Assembly: GCF_003663885.1 (NCBI RefSeq)
Contig: NZ_RCCE01000005.1
Span: 340,642-404,641 of the forward strand
Direction: 5' to 3'
DNA length: 64,000 nt
DNA from: Litoreibacter meonggei
Lineage (GTDB): Bacteria; Pseudomonadota; Alphaproteobacteria; Rhodobacterales; Rhodobacteraceae
The position numbers and the translations under genes are program-made. Each line of letters begins with the position of its first letter. Position 1 is the stretch's first letter. Under the pieces are notes generated by a model. That model was not told the origin of the DNA, ran no database searches, and saw nothing but the letters and a program-made list of their open reading frames with translations. Below, piece after piece: positions 46,601 through 54,908 of this stretch.

Positions 46601-48164
46601 TGGACAGCACCGCAGACGGGGTATCGTCCCCCATCGAAGCAATCGCTTCCTTCGCGTCGTCAGCCATCGGCGCAAGTATCTGCTCCAACTCCTCGATGGA
46701 GTAGCCCGCCGCGATCTGGCGCTTGCGCAACTCGGCCCCAGTGAAGAGAGGCTGCTCTTGTACATCCAACGTGATTTTTTCAAGATCGGTGATTTTGCCG
46801 ACCCAGTCACCGAACGGCAGCGCCGCCGACATTTTGTCTTTCAGCTCTTCGTCGTGATACAGTTCGCCCTTGCCCATATGGACACCGATCATCTGACCCG
46901 GACCCAATGCGCCTTTTTCGCGCACAGTCGCCTCGTCAAACGGCACCATGCCCGTCTCGGACCCCGCAATCAGCAAGCCGTCGCCCGTCACCGCATAGCG
47001 CATGGGGCGCAAACCGTTCCGGTCCAAGCCAGCACACACCCAGCGCCCGTCGGTCATCGCCAACGCCGCAGGACCATCCCAAGGCTCCATCACCGAGTTG
47101 CAGTAGGAATACATATCCTGCCACGCCTTCGGCATTTCAACCGCTTGCCTGGACCAAGACTCCGGCACCAGCATGGTTTTCGCCATCGGGGCCGAACGGC
47201 CCGCACGGACCAAAACTTCAAACACCGCATCCAAAGCGGCAGAGTCAGACGAGCCACCCGGAACGATCGGCTTGATATCCTCCGCACGATCCTCGAACGC
47301 ACCGGACGCCATGCGGATTTCGTGGGACTTCATCCAGTTCAGGTTGCCCTTCAGCGTGTTGATCTCGCCGTTATGGGCCAACATCCGGAACGGCTGCGCC
47401 AGCCACCATTGCGGGAAGGTATTGGTCGAATAGCGCTGGTGGTAGATTGCGAACGCACTCTCGAAACGCTCGTCCATCAGGTCGGGATAGAACTCCGCAA
47501 CCTGCTCGGCCAGCATCATGCCTTTATAGATGATCGAGCGGCACGACAGTGACGCCAGATACAGCGTCGGCACTTGCGCGGCCAGCGCGGCCTTCTCAAT
47601 CCGGCGACGGATCACGTATAGCTCGCGCTCAAACTCTTCCTCCTCAACACCTTTGGCGTTGGAGATCAGGATCTGCTCGATCTCGGGCCGCGTCGCGTTG
47701 GCCTTCTCGCCCAGACAGGCGACGTTCACCGGAACGTGCCGCCAGCCGTAGATGTTGTAGCCCATGCGCAGAACTTCGGTCTCGATAATCGTCCGGCAGG
47801 TTTCCTGCGCCCCGTGGTCGGTGCGCGGCAGGAACACCTGACCAACGGCGATCATCTGGTCCTTCTTCGGCTTGTGGCCAGTGCGTTCAATCTGGTCGTA
47901 GAAAAACTCGACTGGAATTTGCACGTGGATACCCGCGCCATCACCCGTTTTGCCGTCCGCGTCCACAGCACCGCGGTGCCAGATCGCCTTCAGCGCGTTG
48001 ATGCCGTTCTCGACAACCTTGCGGGATTTCTTACCGTCGATGGAAACGACAAGGCCCACACCGCACGAGGCATGCTCGTCCTCGTCGCGATACAACGAGT
48101 TCTCCGCCATCCAGCGGCGTTTCTCTTCCTCGTGGGCCACCCAGTCTTGGTCAAACTTGGTCAT
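43626..48164 (-). CDS. gltB: Glutamate synthase (NADPH) large subunit
   Basis: The large GOGAT subunit makes glutamate from glutamine and 2-oxoglutarate. The 1512-residue protein has a propeptide of about 33 residues ending at HAS|CGVGLVV, making Cys34 the glutaminase nucleophile after processing. A central domain, an FMN-binding synthase barrel (about 850-1230, with HNGGTGASPATSIKYAGLPWE and TDGGLRTGRD), a 3Fe-4S cluster motif CIMVRQCQSNTCPVGVC and a C-terminal beta-helix (GCGTNGCEYMTGG) follow in the normal order. The ATG has AAGGAG upstream. It is the second gene after gltD, 152 bases apart. Confidence 0.97.
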   Translation of the reverse strand: MTKFDQDWVAHEEEKRRWMAENSLYRDEDEHASCGVGLVVSIDGKKSRKVVENGINALKAIWHRGAVDADGKTGDGAGIHVQIPVEFFYDQIERTGHKPKKDQMIAVGQVFLPRTDHGAQETCRTIIETEVLRMGYNIYGWRHVPVNVACLGEKANATRPEIEQILISNAKGVEEEEFERELYVIRRRIEKAALAAQVPTLYLASLSCRSIIYKGMMLAEQVAEFYPDLMDERFESAFAIYHQRYSTNTFPQWWLAQPFRMLAHNGEINTLKGNLNWMKSHEIRMASGAFEDRAEDIKPIVPGGSSDSAALDAVFEVLVRAGRSAPMAKTMLVPESWSRQAVEMPKAWQDMYSYCNSVMEPWDGPAALAMTDGRWVCAGLDRNGLRPMRYAVTGDGLLIAGSETGMVPFDEATVREKGALGPGQMIGVHMGKGELYHDEELKDKMSAALPFGDWVGKITDLEKITLDVQEQPLFTGAELRKRQIAAGYSIEELEQILAPMADDAKEAIASMGDDTPSAVLSKKYRPLSHFFRQNFSQVTNPPIDSLREFRVMSLKTRFGNLKNVLDEDSSQTEILVLESPFIGNAQFDKLTEQFNAEMVTIDCTFDADGDQSALREALDRIRDEAEDAVRSGAGHIVLADQGQNENRVGMPMILATSAVHSWLIRKGLRTFCSLNVRSAECIDPHYFAVLIGCGATTVNAYLAEDSLADRIERGLLEGSLTEAVARYRNAIDQGLLKIMAKMGISVISSYRGGLNFEAVGLSRAMVAEFFPGMHSRISGIGVSGIQKKAAEVHSSGWRAETAVLPIGGFYKSRRSGEKHAWEAQTMHMLQAACNRASYDMWKQYSQTMKANPPIHLRDLLDIKSLGEPISVDEVESITSIRKRFVTPGMSLGALSPEAHKTLNVAMNRIGAKSDSGEGGEDPAHFVPEPNGDNPSAKIKQVASGRFGVTAEYLNHCEELEIKVAQGAKPGEGGQLPGMKVTDLIARLRLSTKGVTLISPPPHHDIYSIEDLAQLIYDLKQINPRCKVTVKLVAASGVGTIAAGVAKAKADVILISGHNGGTGASPATSIKYAGLPWEMGLTEAHQVLAMNNLRGRVTLRTDGGLRTGRDIVMAAMMGAEEYGIGTAALIAMGCIMVRQCQSNTCPVGVCTQDEALRDKFTGSADKVVNLITFYATEVREILASIGARSLEEVIGRADLLTQVSRGSAHLDDLDLNPLLITVDGADRIVYDRSKERNAVPDTLDAQIVNDAQPFFKDGEKMQLSYAVQNTLRTIGTRASSHIVQRFGMRNDLQPDHLTVKLSGSAGQSLGAFAAPGLKLEVFGDANDYVGKGLSGGRIVVRPSQSSPLKADDNTIIGNTVLYGATDGYLFAAGRAGERFGVRNSGAKVVIEGCGTNGCEYMTGGVAVILGSIGANFGAGMTGGMAYLYDPDGQSTPLMNMETLVTCPVTVDHWEDQLKGLIEEHARETGSVKATRILQDWDVEKANFVQICPKEMLIHIPAPLSLEDQAIPAE

Positions 48165-48316
48165 GCTAAAGGCTCCTTAGTATGGAAGTGTTTGTTGAGT
48201 GGTCAGCGGCGCTGGCCATATTATTCTTTGGAATGCTGCACTCGCAGAACGTCGTACGAGCAGTGCGCGTCGTGCCGGAGACAAAACTCCAGCCACTTCT
48301 TTTGGTCGCAGGCACA

Positions 48317-49750
48317 TCACTCGGCAGCTACCTGCGCTTCTGCGTTGATTTGATCCATGATCGCCTCGGCGGCTTCGCGCCCGTCGCGAATTGCCCAAAC
48401 CACAAGGCTGGCACCGCGCTGAATATCGCCACACGCGTAAACGCCCGGTAGGGACGTCTCGTGGGTTTGGAAGTCAGCTTTCACGGTGCCCCAGCGGGTA
48501 ACCTCCAGTTCTGGTACATCCCAAAGCGTCGGTAGAGCTTCCGGCTCGAAGCCCAGCGCCATAATCACAAGATCGGCGTCTTCTACATAGTCAGCGCCTT
48601 CGATGATCTCGGGGCTTTGACGACCAGACGCGTCTGGTGCACCCAGACGCATTTTCGAAACCATGACGCCTTCTACGCTATCGCCAGCAAAGCCTTTCGG
48701 AGCAGAGAGCCAGACGAACTCGACGCCCTCTTCTTCCGCATTAGCTACTTCGCGCTGCGAACCGGGCATGTTCGCCTTGTCGCGACGATATAGGCATTTT
48801 ACCGAAGTTGCGCCCTGACGAATAGACGTGCGCAGGCAGTCCATGGCTGTGTCACCACCGCCGATGACGACAACGCGCTTACCTTCAGCGTTAAGCTCAC
48901 CGCTGTCGAATTCCGGAACGGAATCGCCAAAGCTCTTGCGGTTCGACGCGGTCAGGAAGTCGATGGCACGCACGATCCCCTGCGCCCCGACACCGGGTGC
49001 GGGCAGTTCGCGGGACTTGTAAACACCCGTCGCAATCAAAATTGCATGGTGAGTTTTTTGCAGTTCGGCGAACGTGATGTCCTCACCGACGTTACAATTC
49101 ATCTTGAAAGTCACGCCGCCCTGCTCAAGCTGGTCGATGCGCTTCATAACCACGTCTTTTTCCAGTTTAAAGCCGGGGATGCCGTAGGTCAGCAAGCCAC
49201 CCGCGCGGTCGTAGCGGTCGTAAACGGTAACCTGCACACCTTGGCGGCGCAGCATGTCGGCGGCGGCCAACCCACCCGGTCCGGCACCAATGATGCCAAC
49301 TCTCTCGGGACGTTCCTGCGACGGTGCGGCGGGCTTAACCCAGCCGTTTTCCCATGCGGTATCCGTGATGTATTTTTCGACGGACCCGATAGTGACCGTG
49401 CCATGACCGGATTGTTCGATCACGCAATTGCCTTCGCATAGGCGGTCCTGTGGGCAGATGCGACCACAGATTTCCGGGAACGTGTTGGTCGCCTGAGCTA
49501 GCTCATAGGCTTCTTGCAGACGACCCTCGGCTGTCATGCGCAACCAGTCAGGGATATTGTTGTGCAGCGGACAATGCGACTGGCAATAGGGCACACCACA
49601 TTGGCTGCATCGGCCTGCTTGCTCTGCCGCTTTCTCGGTTGCATATTCTGCGTAGATCTCGTTGAAATCATGCGCGCGCAGGTCCGGAGGCCGTTTGTCC
49701 GGCATATCACGTTCTACGTTTACAAACTGCAACATTCGCTGCTTGGCCAT
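48317..49750 (-). CDS. gltD: Glutamate synthase (NADPH) small subunit
   Basis: The small GOGAT subunit takes electrons from NADPH via FAD and two 4Fe-4S clusters to GltB. The 477-residue protein has the N-terminal cysteines in GRCSQCGVPYCQSHCPLHNNIPDWL and CGRICPQDRLCEGNC, the FAD motif GAGPGGLAAADMLRRQG and the NADPH motif VVIGGGDTAMDC. The start MAKQRMLQFV at 49750 has GGGAG seven bases upstream; an upstream in-frame extension to 49813 has no support. It is divergent to uppP across a repeat-rich AT-rich region. Confidence 0.96.
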   Translation of the reverse strand: MAKQRMLQFVNVERDMPDKRPPDLRAHDFNEIYAEYATEKAAEQAGRCSQCGVPYCQSHCPLHNNIPDWLRMTAEGRLQEAYELAQATNTFPEICGRICPQDRLCEGNCVIEQSGHGTVTIGSVEKYITDTAWENGWVKPAAPSQERPERVGIIGAGPGGLAAADMLRRQGVQVTVYDRYDRAGGLLTYGIPGFKLEKDVVMKRIDQLEQGGVTFKMNCNVGEDITFAELQKTHHAILIATGVYKSRELPAPGVGAQGIVRAIDFLTASNRKSFGDSVPEFDSGELNAEGKRVVVIGGGDTAMDCLRTSIRQGATSVKCLYRRDKANMPGSQREVANAEEEGVEFVWLSAPKGFAGDSVEGVMVSKMRLGAPDASGRQSPEIIEGADYVEDADLVIMALGFEPEALPTLWDVPELEVTRWGTVKADFQTHETSLPGVYACGDIQRGASLVVWAIRDGREAAEAIMDQINAEAQVAAE

Positions 49751-49793
49751 TTCAATTCTCCCGATCTGAGATGCTTCTGTAATTCGATAATGA

Positions 49794-49921
49794 GGGAAAT
49801 AAAAGTCACACATGCTGACCTATTATTCACTTTTCTACGTTGGATACGGAAAATATGGCCCACATATCTCATATTTAGGTCAATAAAAGTTACCTACTTA
49901 TGTTCTTCTCATTTATTTCCC
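49794..49921. promoter_or_regulatory. Repeat-rich divergent promoter region of gltD and uppP
   Basis: The gap between gltD and uppP is AT-rich and contains nested symmetry. GGGAAATAAA (49794-49803) matches inverted TTTATTTCCC (49912-49921), and TGACCTA (49816-49822) matches inverted TAGGTCA (49876-49882). AATAAAAGT occurs directly at 49798 and 49882, 84 bases apart, eight helical turns. These may be binding sites for a nitrogen or envelope regulator; no named factor is claimed. Confidence 0.4.
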
Positions 49922-49960
49922 TGCCTTTAGGTTGAAGAAAAATGATTCGAGGCGCGGCAG

Positions 49961-50764
49961 ATGTCCCTATTTCAACTCATCCTTGTTGCACTGATACAAG
50001 GTCTGACCGAGTTCCTGCCGGTTTCGTCCTCTGGGCATCTAATTTTGCTGCCCAGCCTGACCGGAATGGAGGATCAGGGGCAGACGATCGACGTCGCGGT
50101 GCATATTGGCACTCTTTTTGCCGTCATCATGTTTTTCTGGGCAGATGTAAAAATCGCCATCGCGGGCATTGGGAGGTTGATCAAGGGCAAGGTCGATACT
50201 CAAGGCGCGCGCCTAGCGTTGTATCTAGGCATCGCCACCGTTCCCGTCATCATATTTGGTCTATTCCTTAAGCTAACCGGGCTAGACGAAATGCTCCGCT
50301 CCGTCGCTCTTGTTGGGTGGACGATGCTTATTTTCGGGCTGGTGCTTTACTGGACCGACCAAAAAGGGGCGACATCGAAAACAGCGCCGGATTGGTCACC
50401 GAAGGACGCGTTCATCATGGGGCTATGGCAAGCCATGGCACTAGTCCCGGGAACATCGCGATCAGGTGCCACCATCTCGGGCGCACGCCAATTGGGCTAT
50501 GCCCGCGAAGACGCCGCCAAGTTGTCCATGCTCATGTCCATTCCGACCATCATCGCATCGGGTTCAGTGCTTGGTTTGGATGTAGTAGCGGACGCCAACA
50601 TGCAGTTGGCAAAAGACAGCTTGATCGCAGCAGTCTTCGCCTTCTTCGCAGCATTGTTGGCGCTGAGCCTAATGATGCGCCTGCTGAAATCAGTCAGCTT
50701 CACGCCATATGTAATTTATCGGATATTCCTTGGTGGCGCGCTTCTGGCGTACGCCTATTCGTGA
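49961..50764 (+). CDS. uppP: Undecaprenyl-diphosphatase
   Basis: UppP (BacA) dephosphorylates undecaprenyl diphosphate so the lipid carrier can be reused for murein and for the polysaccharide made by the 22-38 kb locus. The 267-residue membrane protein has about eight helices and both active-site motifs: LTEFLPVSSSGHL near the N-terminus and LVPGTSRSGATISGARQLG in the middle. The ATG is preceded by GGCGCGGCAG. The stop overlaps the convergent NDUFA9-like gene by 10 bases. Confidence 0.95.
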   Translation: MSLFQLILVALIQGLTEFLPVSSSGHLILLPSLTGMEDQGQTIDVAVHIGTLFAVIMFFWADVKIAIAGIGRLIKGKVDTQGARLALYLGIATVPVIIFGLFLKLTGLDEMLRSVALVGWTMLIFGLVLYWTDQKGATSKTAPDWSPKDAFIMGLWQAMALVPGTSRSGATISGARQLGYAREDAAKLSMLMSIPTIIASGSVLGLDVVADANMQLAKDSLIAAVFAFFAALLALSLMMRLLKSVSFTPYVIYRIFLGGALLAYAYS

Positions 50765-51744
50765 TCCGTGCGAAGATTCTGGGCAGATTCCTTGATCGCT
50801 TCGTACTGACCCGACGGACGGAAACGCCACAGATAGTTCGGCAGAATCACCTCAAACGCAGTCGGCTCAATCCCCAAGTCCGCAAAACCCTTGGCGCCAT
50901 CGGCAACGATGTTGTCATGCGCGAGGTTTCGCACTTGATCACGGGTCAGCGGCGCTGCGATTAATCCGCCACTAAGCTTACTAACAATATCAAATGATGT
51001 GCCCATAATCCGTGCCACAAAGAACGGAATATTCACGACCAAACGACGGCGACGCACAATGTCCAACATAGAATGCATCAGCTCGCGGAAGGTTGCTACC
51101 TCTGGTCCACCCAACTCGTAGATACCCGGCACCGCTTCACCCAGAACACCCATTACTGCCGCTTTCGCGACATCATCCACGTAGACCGGCTGAAATTTCG
51201 TATCCGCGCCTACGACAGGTAAAACCGGACCAAACCTCGACACGGACGCGAAACGATTAAAGAACTCGTCCTCCGCGCCGAACACAATCGACGGGCGTAA
51301 GATAACAGCCTGCGGGAAGTGTTGCAAAACGCCTTCCTCGCCCAAAGCCTTGGTCTGCGCGTAGGTGCTGTCGCCATTTTCGTCCGCACCGATAGCAGAG
51401 ATATGGACCAAGCGTCCAATACCGTGTTCCGAGGCAATCCGCGCGACGCGTTCCGCACCTTCGTGCTGGACCGCATCAAACTGGTTCTTACCAGAAGGTG
51501 CCAAAATGCCCACGCAGTTCACAACCGCGTCTGCCCCGTACATCACGGCGCGCACCGACGCGTCATCGCGGATATTGCACAAAACAGGTTCGACCTGCCC
51601 AACCGTGCCGTAAGGTTTCACGAAGATCGCTTCGTTGGGACGGCGCACAGCGACACGAACCCGCCAGCCTTCTTTGGCCATTCGACGTGCGACGTAGCGC
51701 CCGACAAAACCTGATCCGCCATAAATGGTGACGAGCTTCGACAT
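50755..51744 (-). CDS. NDUFA9-like complex I accessory protein (atypical SDR)
   Basis: A 329-residue Rossmann protein. MSKLVTIYGGSGFVGRYVARRMAKEGWRVRVAVRRP gives the NAD(P)-binding GxxGxxG, and VVNCVGIL plus LVHISAIGADENGDSTYAQTKALGE resemble the extended-SDR family whose mitochondrial member NDUFA9 belongs to complex I. Alphaproteobacterial relatives are single genes. It is located 180 bases from the tRNA-Leu gene and is the last core gene before the accessory region. The start at 51744 is preferred to 51759. Confidence 0.88.
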   Translation of the reverse strand: MSKLVTIYGGSGFVGRYVARRMAKEGWRVRVAVRRPNEAIFVKPYGTVGQVEPVLCNIRDDASVRAVMYGADAVVNCVGILAPSGKNQFDAVQHEGAERVARIASEHGIGRLVHISAIGADENGDSTYAQTKALGEEGVLQHFPQAVILRPSIVFGAEDEFFNRFASVSRFGPVLPVVGADTKFQPVYVDDVAKAAVMGVLGEAVPGIYELGGPEVATFRELMHSMLDIVRRRRLVVNIPFFVARIMGTSFDIVSKLSGGLIAAPLTRDQVRNLAHDNIVADGAKGFADLGIEPTAFEVILPNYLWRFRPSGQYEAIKESAQNLRTDHE

Positions 51745-51923
51745 GGTATTTCCCTTCAAGGCTGGCTGTATTTGGTTTACCCAGCCAGTTTTCGCCAGAC
51801 AAGGCGCTTTTCACCCCTCCAGCCCCACATATACGTATAAATCGCCACAAACATTCGTCGCTGCCACCGAATCCCGTTGACACCTGACATGTGCGGACTT
51901 AATCACCGCCCACCAATACCTGT

Positions 51924-52009
51924 GCCCAGGTGGCGGAATGGTAGACGCGCCAGCTTCAGGTGCTGGTGTCCGTATGGACGTGGAGGTTCGAGTCCTCTCC
52001 TGGGCACCA
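51924..52009 (+). tRNA. tRNA-Leu (anticodon CAG)
   Basis: A complete 86-base class II tRNA. The acceptor GCCCAGG pairs with CCTGGGC, the CCA end is encoded at 52007-52009, the anticodon stem CCAGC/GCTGG encloses loop TTCAGGT with CAG at 51957-51959. A long variable arm (GTGTCCGTATGGACGT) and TTCGAGT in the T loop are seen. CAG reads CUG leucine codons. It marks the boundary with an accessory region, and tRNA-Leu genes are common integration sites; no second copy of its 3' end was found in the window. Confidence 0.97.
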
Positions 52010-52176
52010 CTTTTTCTATAATTAGTATTATTTTTCAATTATTTAAAGATAAATTGATGTGGCGTGCCCACCTTTGTGTCCACCCTAAGTGCGACAGTTA
52101 TCAACACCCAGATATCAGCGATATGATTCTCACTTTGCTTTGAATTCGCAAGTTACTGCGACGCCTTCCTGCTGAG

Positions 52177-52495
52177 GGTTCTTTTGCATTAATTTCCGTT
52201 TGTTTGAAGATACCCGCTCAGTTGAATTGGAGGCATAACATGGCACCTGCTCAACCCATCCAAGCATCACCGCTTCCCAAAGACGTTATTCTGTTGGCTG
52301 TCCAGCCAGTACTGTCGATATCCACTGTCCTACCGCGAAGTAAGTGATCGTCTGACGGAGCGAGGGATGTCGGTGGACGCAGCGACTGTTTACCAATTGG
52401 TACAAAAATTCGGCCTTGAGATCCAAAAGCGCACATCTCCGCCTTGGAGCGAAGTTTATGATATTTGCAACAACCCGAAGCGGCCATAAGAACAA
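52177..52495 (+). pseudogene. IS6-family transposase remnant
   Basis: From ATG at 52241 the frame reads MAPAQPIQASPLPKDVILLAVQ, then shifts by one base and continues QYCRYPLSYREVSDRLTERG, MSVDAATVYQLVQKFGLEIQKR, the N-terminus of IS6-type (IS26-like) transposases. Only about 75 of some 240 residues remain; the DDE domain is absent. GGTTCTTTTGCATT at 52177-52190 resembles the left end of IS6 elements (GGTTCTGTTGCAAA). The copy is both frameshifted and truncated, so it is inactive. The 167 bases between it and the tRNA are AT-rich and hold nothing recognised. Confidence 0.7.
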
Positions 52496-52555
52496 GGCTC
52501 ATGGATTGGTGCATAAATCAGGTGCGCAACGTTTCTGTCTGGTGTAGGTTTTTAC

Positions 52556-52992
52556 ATGCTTATTGGTTACGCCAGAGTGTCCAGCAAGGGACAGTCCCTC
52601 GATCGCCAGATCGGTGCATTGAACACAGCCAAAGCGGACAAGATCTTTCGTGAAGTGGCGTCAGGCCGGACAGTCAAAGGCCGGCCCCAGTTGGAACGCG
52701 CCATCGATGCTTTAGGGGCAGGGGACATTCTTGTCATCGCTGAATGGGACAGGGCAAGGGCATCCTGGCCTTTCTTTCAGCTTTGGCTGAAGACGAGCGA
52801 GAGCGGATCACCCGACGCGCTAATGAAGGCCGCCAAATCGCTATCGCCAACGGTACTAAGTTTGGACGAAAGCCAAAACTTACAGACCATCAGTGCCAAC
52901 TTGCCCGTGATCGCATGGCGAACGGAGAAACCTGCCGCGCGATTGCATTGGATTTGGGTGTGGCTCACACCACCATTTCAAGACTACGATGA
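52556..52992 (+). pseudogene. Serine resolvase, disrupted by deletion and frameshift
   Basis: The first part (52556 to about 52755) reads MLIGYARVSSKGQSLDRQIG through ALGAGDILVIAEWDRA, the catalytic N-terminus of Tn3-type resolvases with the nucleophile Ser in RVSS. The second part continues in another frame (52744-52992) with GKGILAFLSALAEDERERI, RRANEGRQIAIANGTKFGRKPKL and a helix-turn-helix end. About 40 residues normally between these parts are missing, so an internal deletion caused the frameshift. It was probably carried by a transposon that brought the adjacent defence genes. Confidence 0.8.
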
Positions 52993-53165
52993 TGGAAGCT
53001 GGCGTGGAGCGACCGACACCAACAGCGGAGAGCGGTCACTCGTATTCATGTCTGCCGCGACCAACTATCCGAAAAATTGAGTTTTTATACATCAATGTTT
53101 TACAACGCACTCGATCAACCCTAGGTATATAAAGGTAGTGTGTATAAATTCGAAGGCAGTTTAGA

Positions 53166-54908
53166 TTGGCGGACGAGCAGACAGCGCACGATATTTCAAT
53201 TGTTGAGGTCCTCGGGAAGTTTGAACAAGATTTTGCAACCTTCTTTAGAGCGGTGGAAAATGGCGAGTTCGCATTCTGGATCGGATCAGGCATTTCGCGG
53301 AAGGCGCCAGATCTAGAAGATCTTCTGAGAAAAGCCGCGGAATTTCTTCGAGAAAAAGCGCTCACAGAAGGTGGCCAAGGAAAATTCTCTACGGCACTAC
53401 GTGAGTTTCTAGAAATTGCAGAATGTGAAGCAGATCTTTTGGATGATTGCATCCAGGACCCGTACTCTCAATGGCCTGATCAAGAAGCTATTACCAAACG
53501 GCTTCGAAACAAGTATTCTGAGATTCTTGACCTACGTATTCCTGATGAGGACAGCGACTATATATTGTGGGACGCGATAGAAATCCGCGAAGCATTCGAT
53601 AATCCGCCAGCTCCGGCCATTGAACATCTCTGTATTGCCGCGCTTGTACTTGAAGGAGTCGTCCGAGACATTGCGTCAGCGAACTGGGATACTTTCATTG
53701 AACAAGCAGTGGAAAAGCTAAGTTCCGGCGCGCCAAATGTCCTCCAAGTTGTTGTTGATCCAAACCAACTTAGAACCGGACACGGGCGAACGAGGCTTCT
53801 AAAATTTCACGGATGTATTGGTCATGCTACAGACGAACCGGATACTTTTCGGAAATATCTCACAGGAAGTACAACACAAATAACAGAGTGGTTTAACACT
53901 CCACTTTTCGCAGCAGTTCGAAATGAAATTGTTGGCATAGCGACCAATCAAAAGGCTCTTGTAATGGGCCTTTCAATTCAAGATCAAAACTTGCACCAAA
54001 CTTTTTCGACGGCAAAACAAGCCAACCCCTGGCCTTGGCCCTGTGAACCAAATGCTCCAGGATATGTCTTTTGCCAAGAAAGTTTAACTCCAGGGCAGCG
54101 TGCAGTTCTAAGGCTCGTTTATCGAGACAGTTATGATGCCAACTCTGCAGGCATCAACGCCAGCGCGCACCTACGAGCTTGGCCAGAACAAGTTCTAATT
54201 GCGTTACTTTTACAGCTAATATTTGACAAACTCGACTATTTGATGAGTGAGTGGATCACTAGCATAGGCAAGGCTGACTTTGCCATTGAACTCAACGCTT
54301 CATGGAAAGAGTGCCGCAATTACATAGCCAGTTTAGCAACTGACGACCGTCAGGCTTTCTTTGATCAGGCACAGATGACATGGCCACGCTTGCTAGCGAT
54401 GTATCGTAGAGGGGCCGTTCCACATTCTGCTGGTGCTTACGAGGCAGTAAGCGCAACTTCATTCTCTCAACTCGCTGGTGACGAACTCGCACGCGAGTCG
54501 CAGTTGGGCAAGCTCGCGCTCAGTTTGTGTTTAGTAAACTATGGCAGGGCAGAGGGTCTCTGGACGCTTTCGCCCGCCCAGAGCGACGAAATCGAGAGCG
54601 GCTCCTTTACTGTCAACGGGACTTGGGCGGGTGCAGAGCCAAGGCCAGTCTTTATCATAAAGTCTATAACAGAAGCCATTTTGCTGGAGAAAGATGGCGC
54701 ATTTGAGGGGCAAGGTGCTATTGTTGTCCACGCGGACAATCTGTGGCCGCAGCTTCGCCCCGATGGAGGAAGCGCGCGTAGCCCACGTTCTTCGCCGGGG
54801 CGCAACGCGACCGTACGCACTACTCATATAAGTTTAGAGGCTTTGCTGGATAAGTGTGACAATCTACAAAACCTAAACACCGAATTTGTTGCAGAGGCAT
54901 CCATATGA
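53166..54908 (+). CDS. SIR2-domain effector of a Lamassu/ABC-3C-like defence operon
   Basis: A 580-residue protein with an N-terminal SIR2-like NADase domain. FWIGSGIS (37-43) begins it, ASANWDTFIEQA carries Asn173, and LLKFHGCIGHA carries His215, matching the catalytic Asn/His of defence SIR2 proteins such as ThsA. The C-terminal half (about 330-580) has no recognised domain. It is probably the NAD-depleting effector released when the partner ATPase senses phage DNA ends. The TTG start has weak support upstream; no better start precedes the conserved part. The stop overlaps the next gene as ATGA. Base composition is clearly more A/T-rich than the core genes. Confidence 0.82.
   Translation: MADEQTAHDISIVEVLGKFEQDFATFFRAVENGEFAFWIGSGISRKAPDLEDLLRKAAEFLREKALTEGGQGKFSTALREFLEIAECEADLLDDCIQDPYSQWPDQEAITKRLRNKYSEILDLRIPDEDSDYILWDAIEIREAFDNPPAPAIEHLCIAALVLEGVVRDIASANWDTFIEQAVEKLSSGAPNVLQVVVDPNQLRTGHGRTRLLKFHGCIGHATDEPDTFRKYLTGSTTQITEWFNTPLFAAVRNEIVGIATNQKALVMGLSIQDQNLHQTFSTAKQANPWPWPCEPNAPGYVFCQESLTPGQRAVLRLVYRDSYDANSAGINASAHLRAWPEQVLIALLLQLIFDKLDYLMSEWITSIGKADFAIELNASWKECRNYIASLATDDRQAFFDQAQMTWPRLLAMYRRGAVPHSAGAYEAVSATSFSQLAGDELARESQLGKLALSLCLVNYGRAEGLWTLSPAQSDEIESGSFTVNGTWAGAEPRPVFIIKSITEAILLEKDGAFEGQGAIVVHADNLWPQLRPDGGSARSPRSSPGRNATVRTTHISLEALLDKCDNLQNLNTEFVAEASI

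Noticed and set aside
46260..47552. A 430-residue open frame opposite gltB
   Set aside because: Same reason: antisense shadow of the glutamate synthase gene, no protein-like features.
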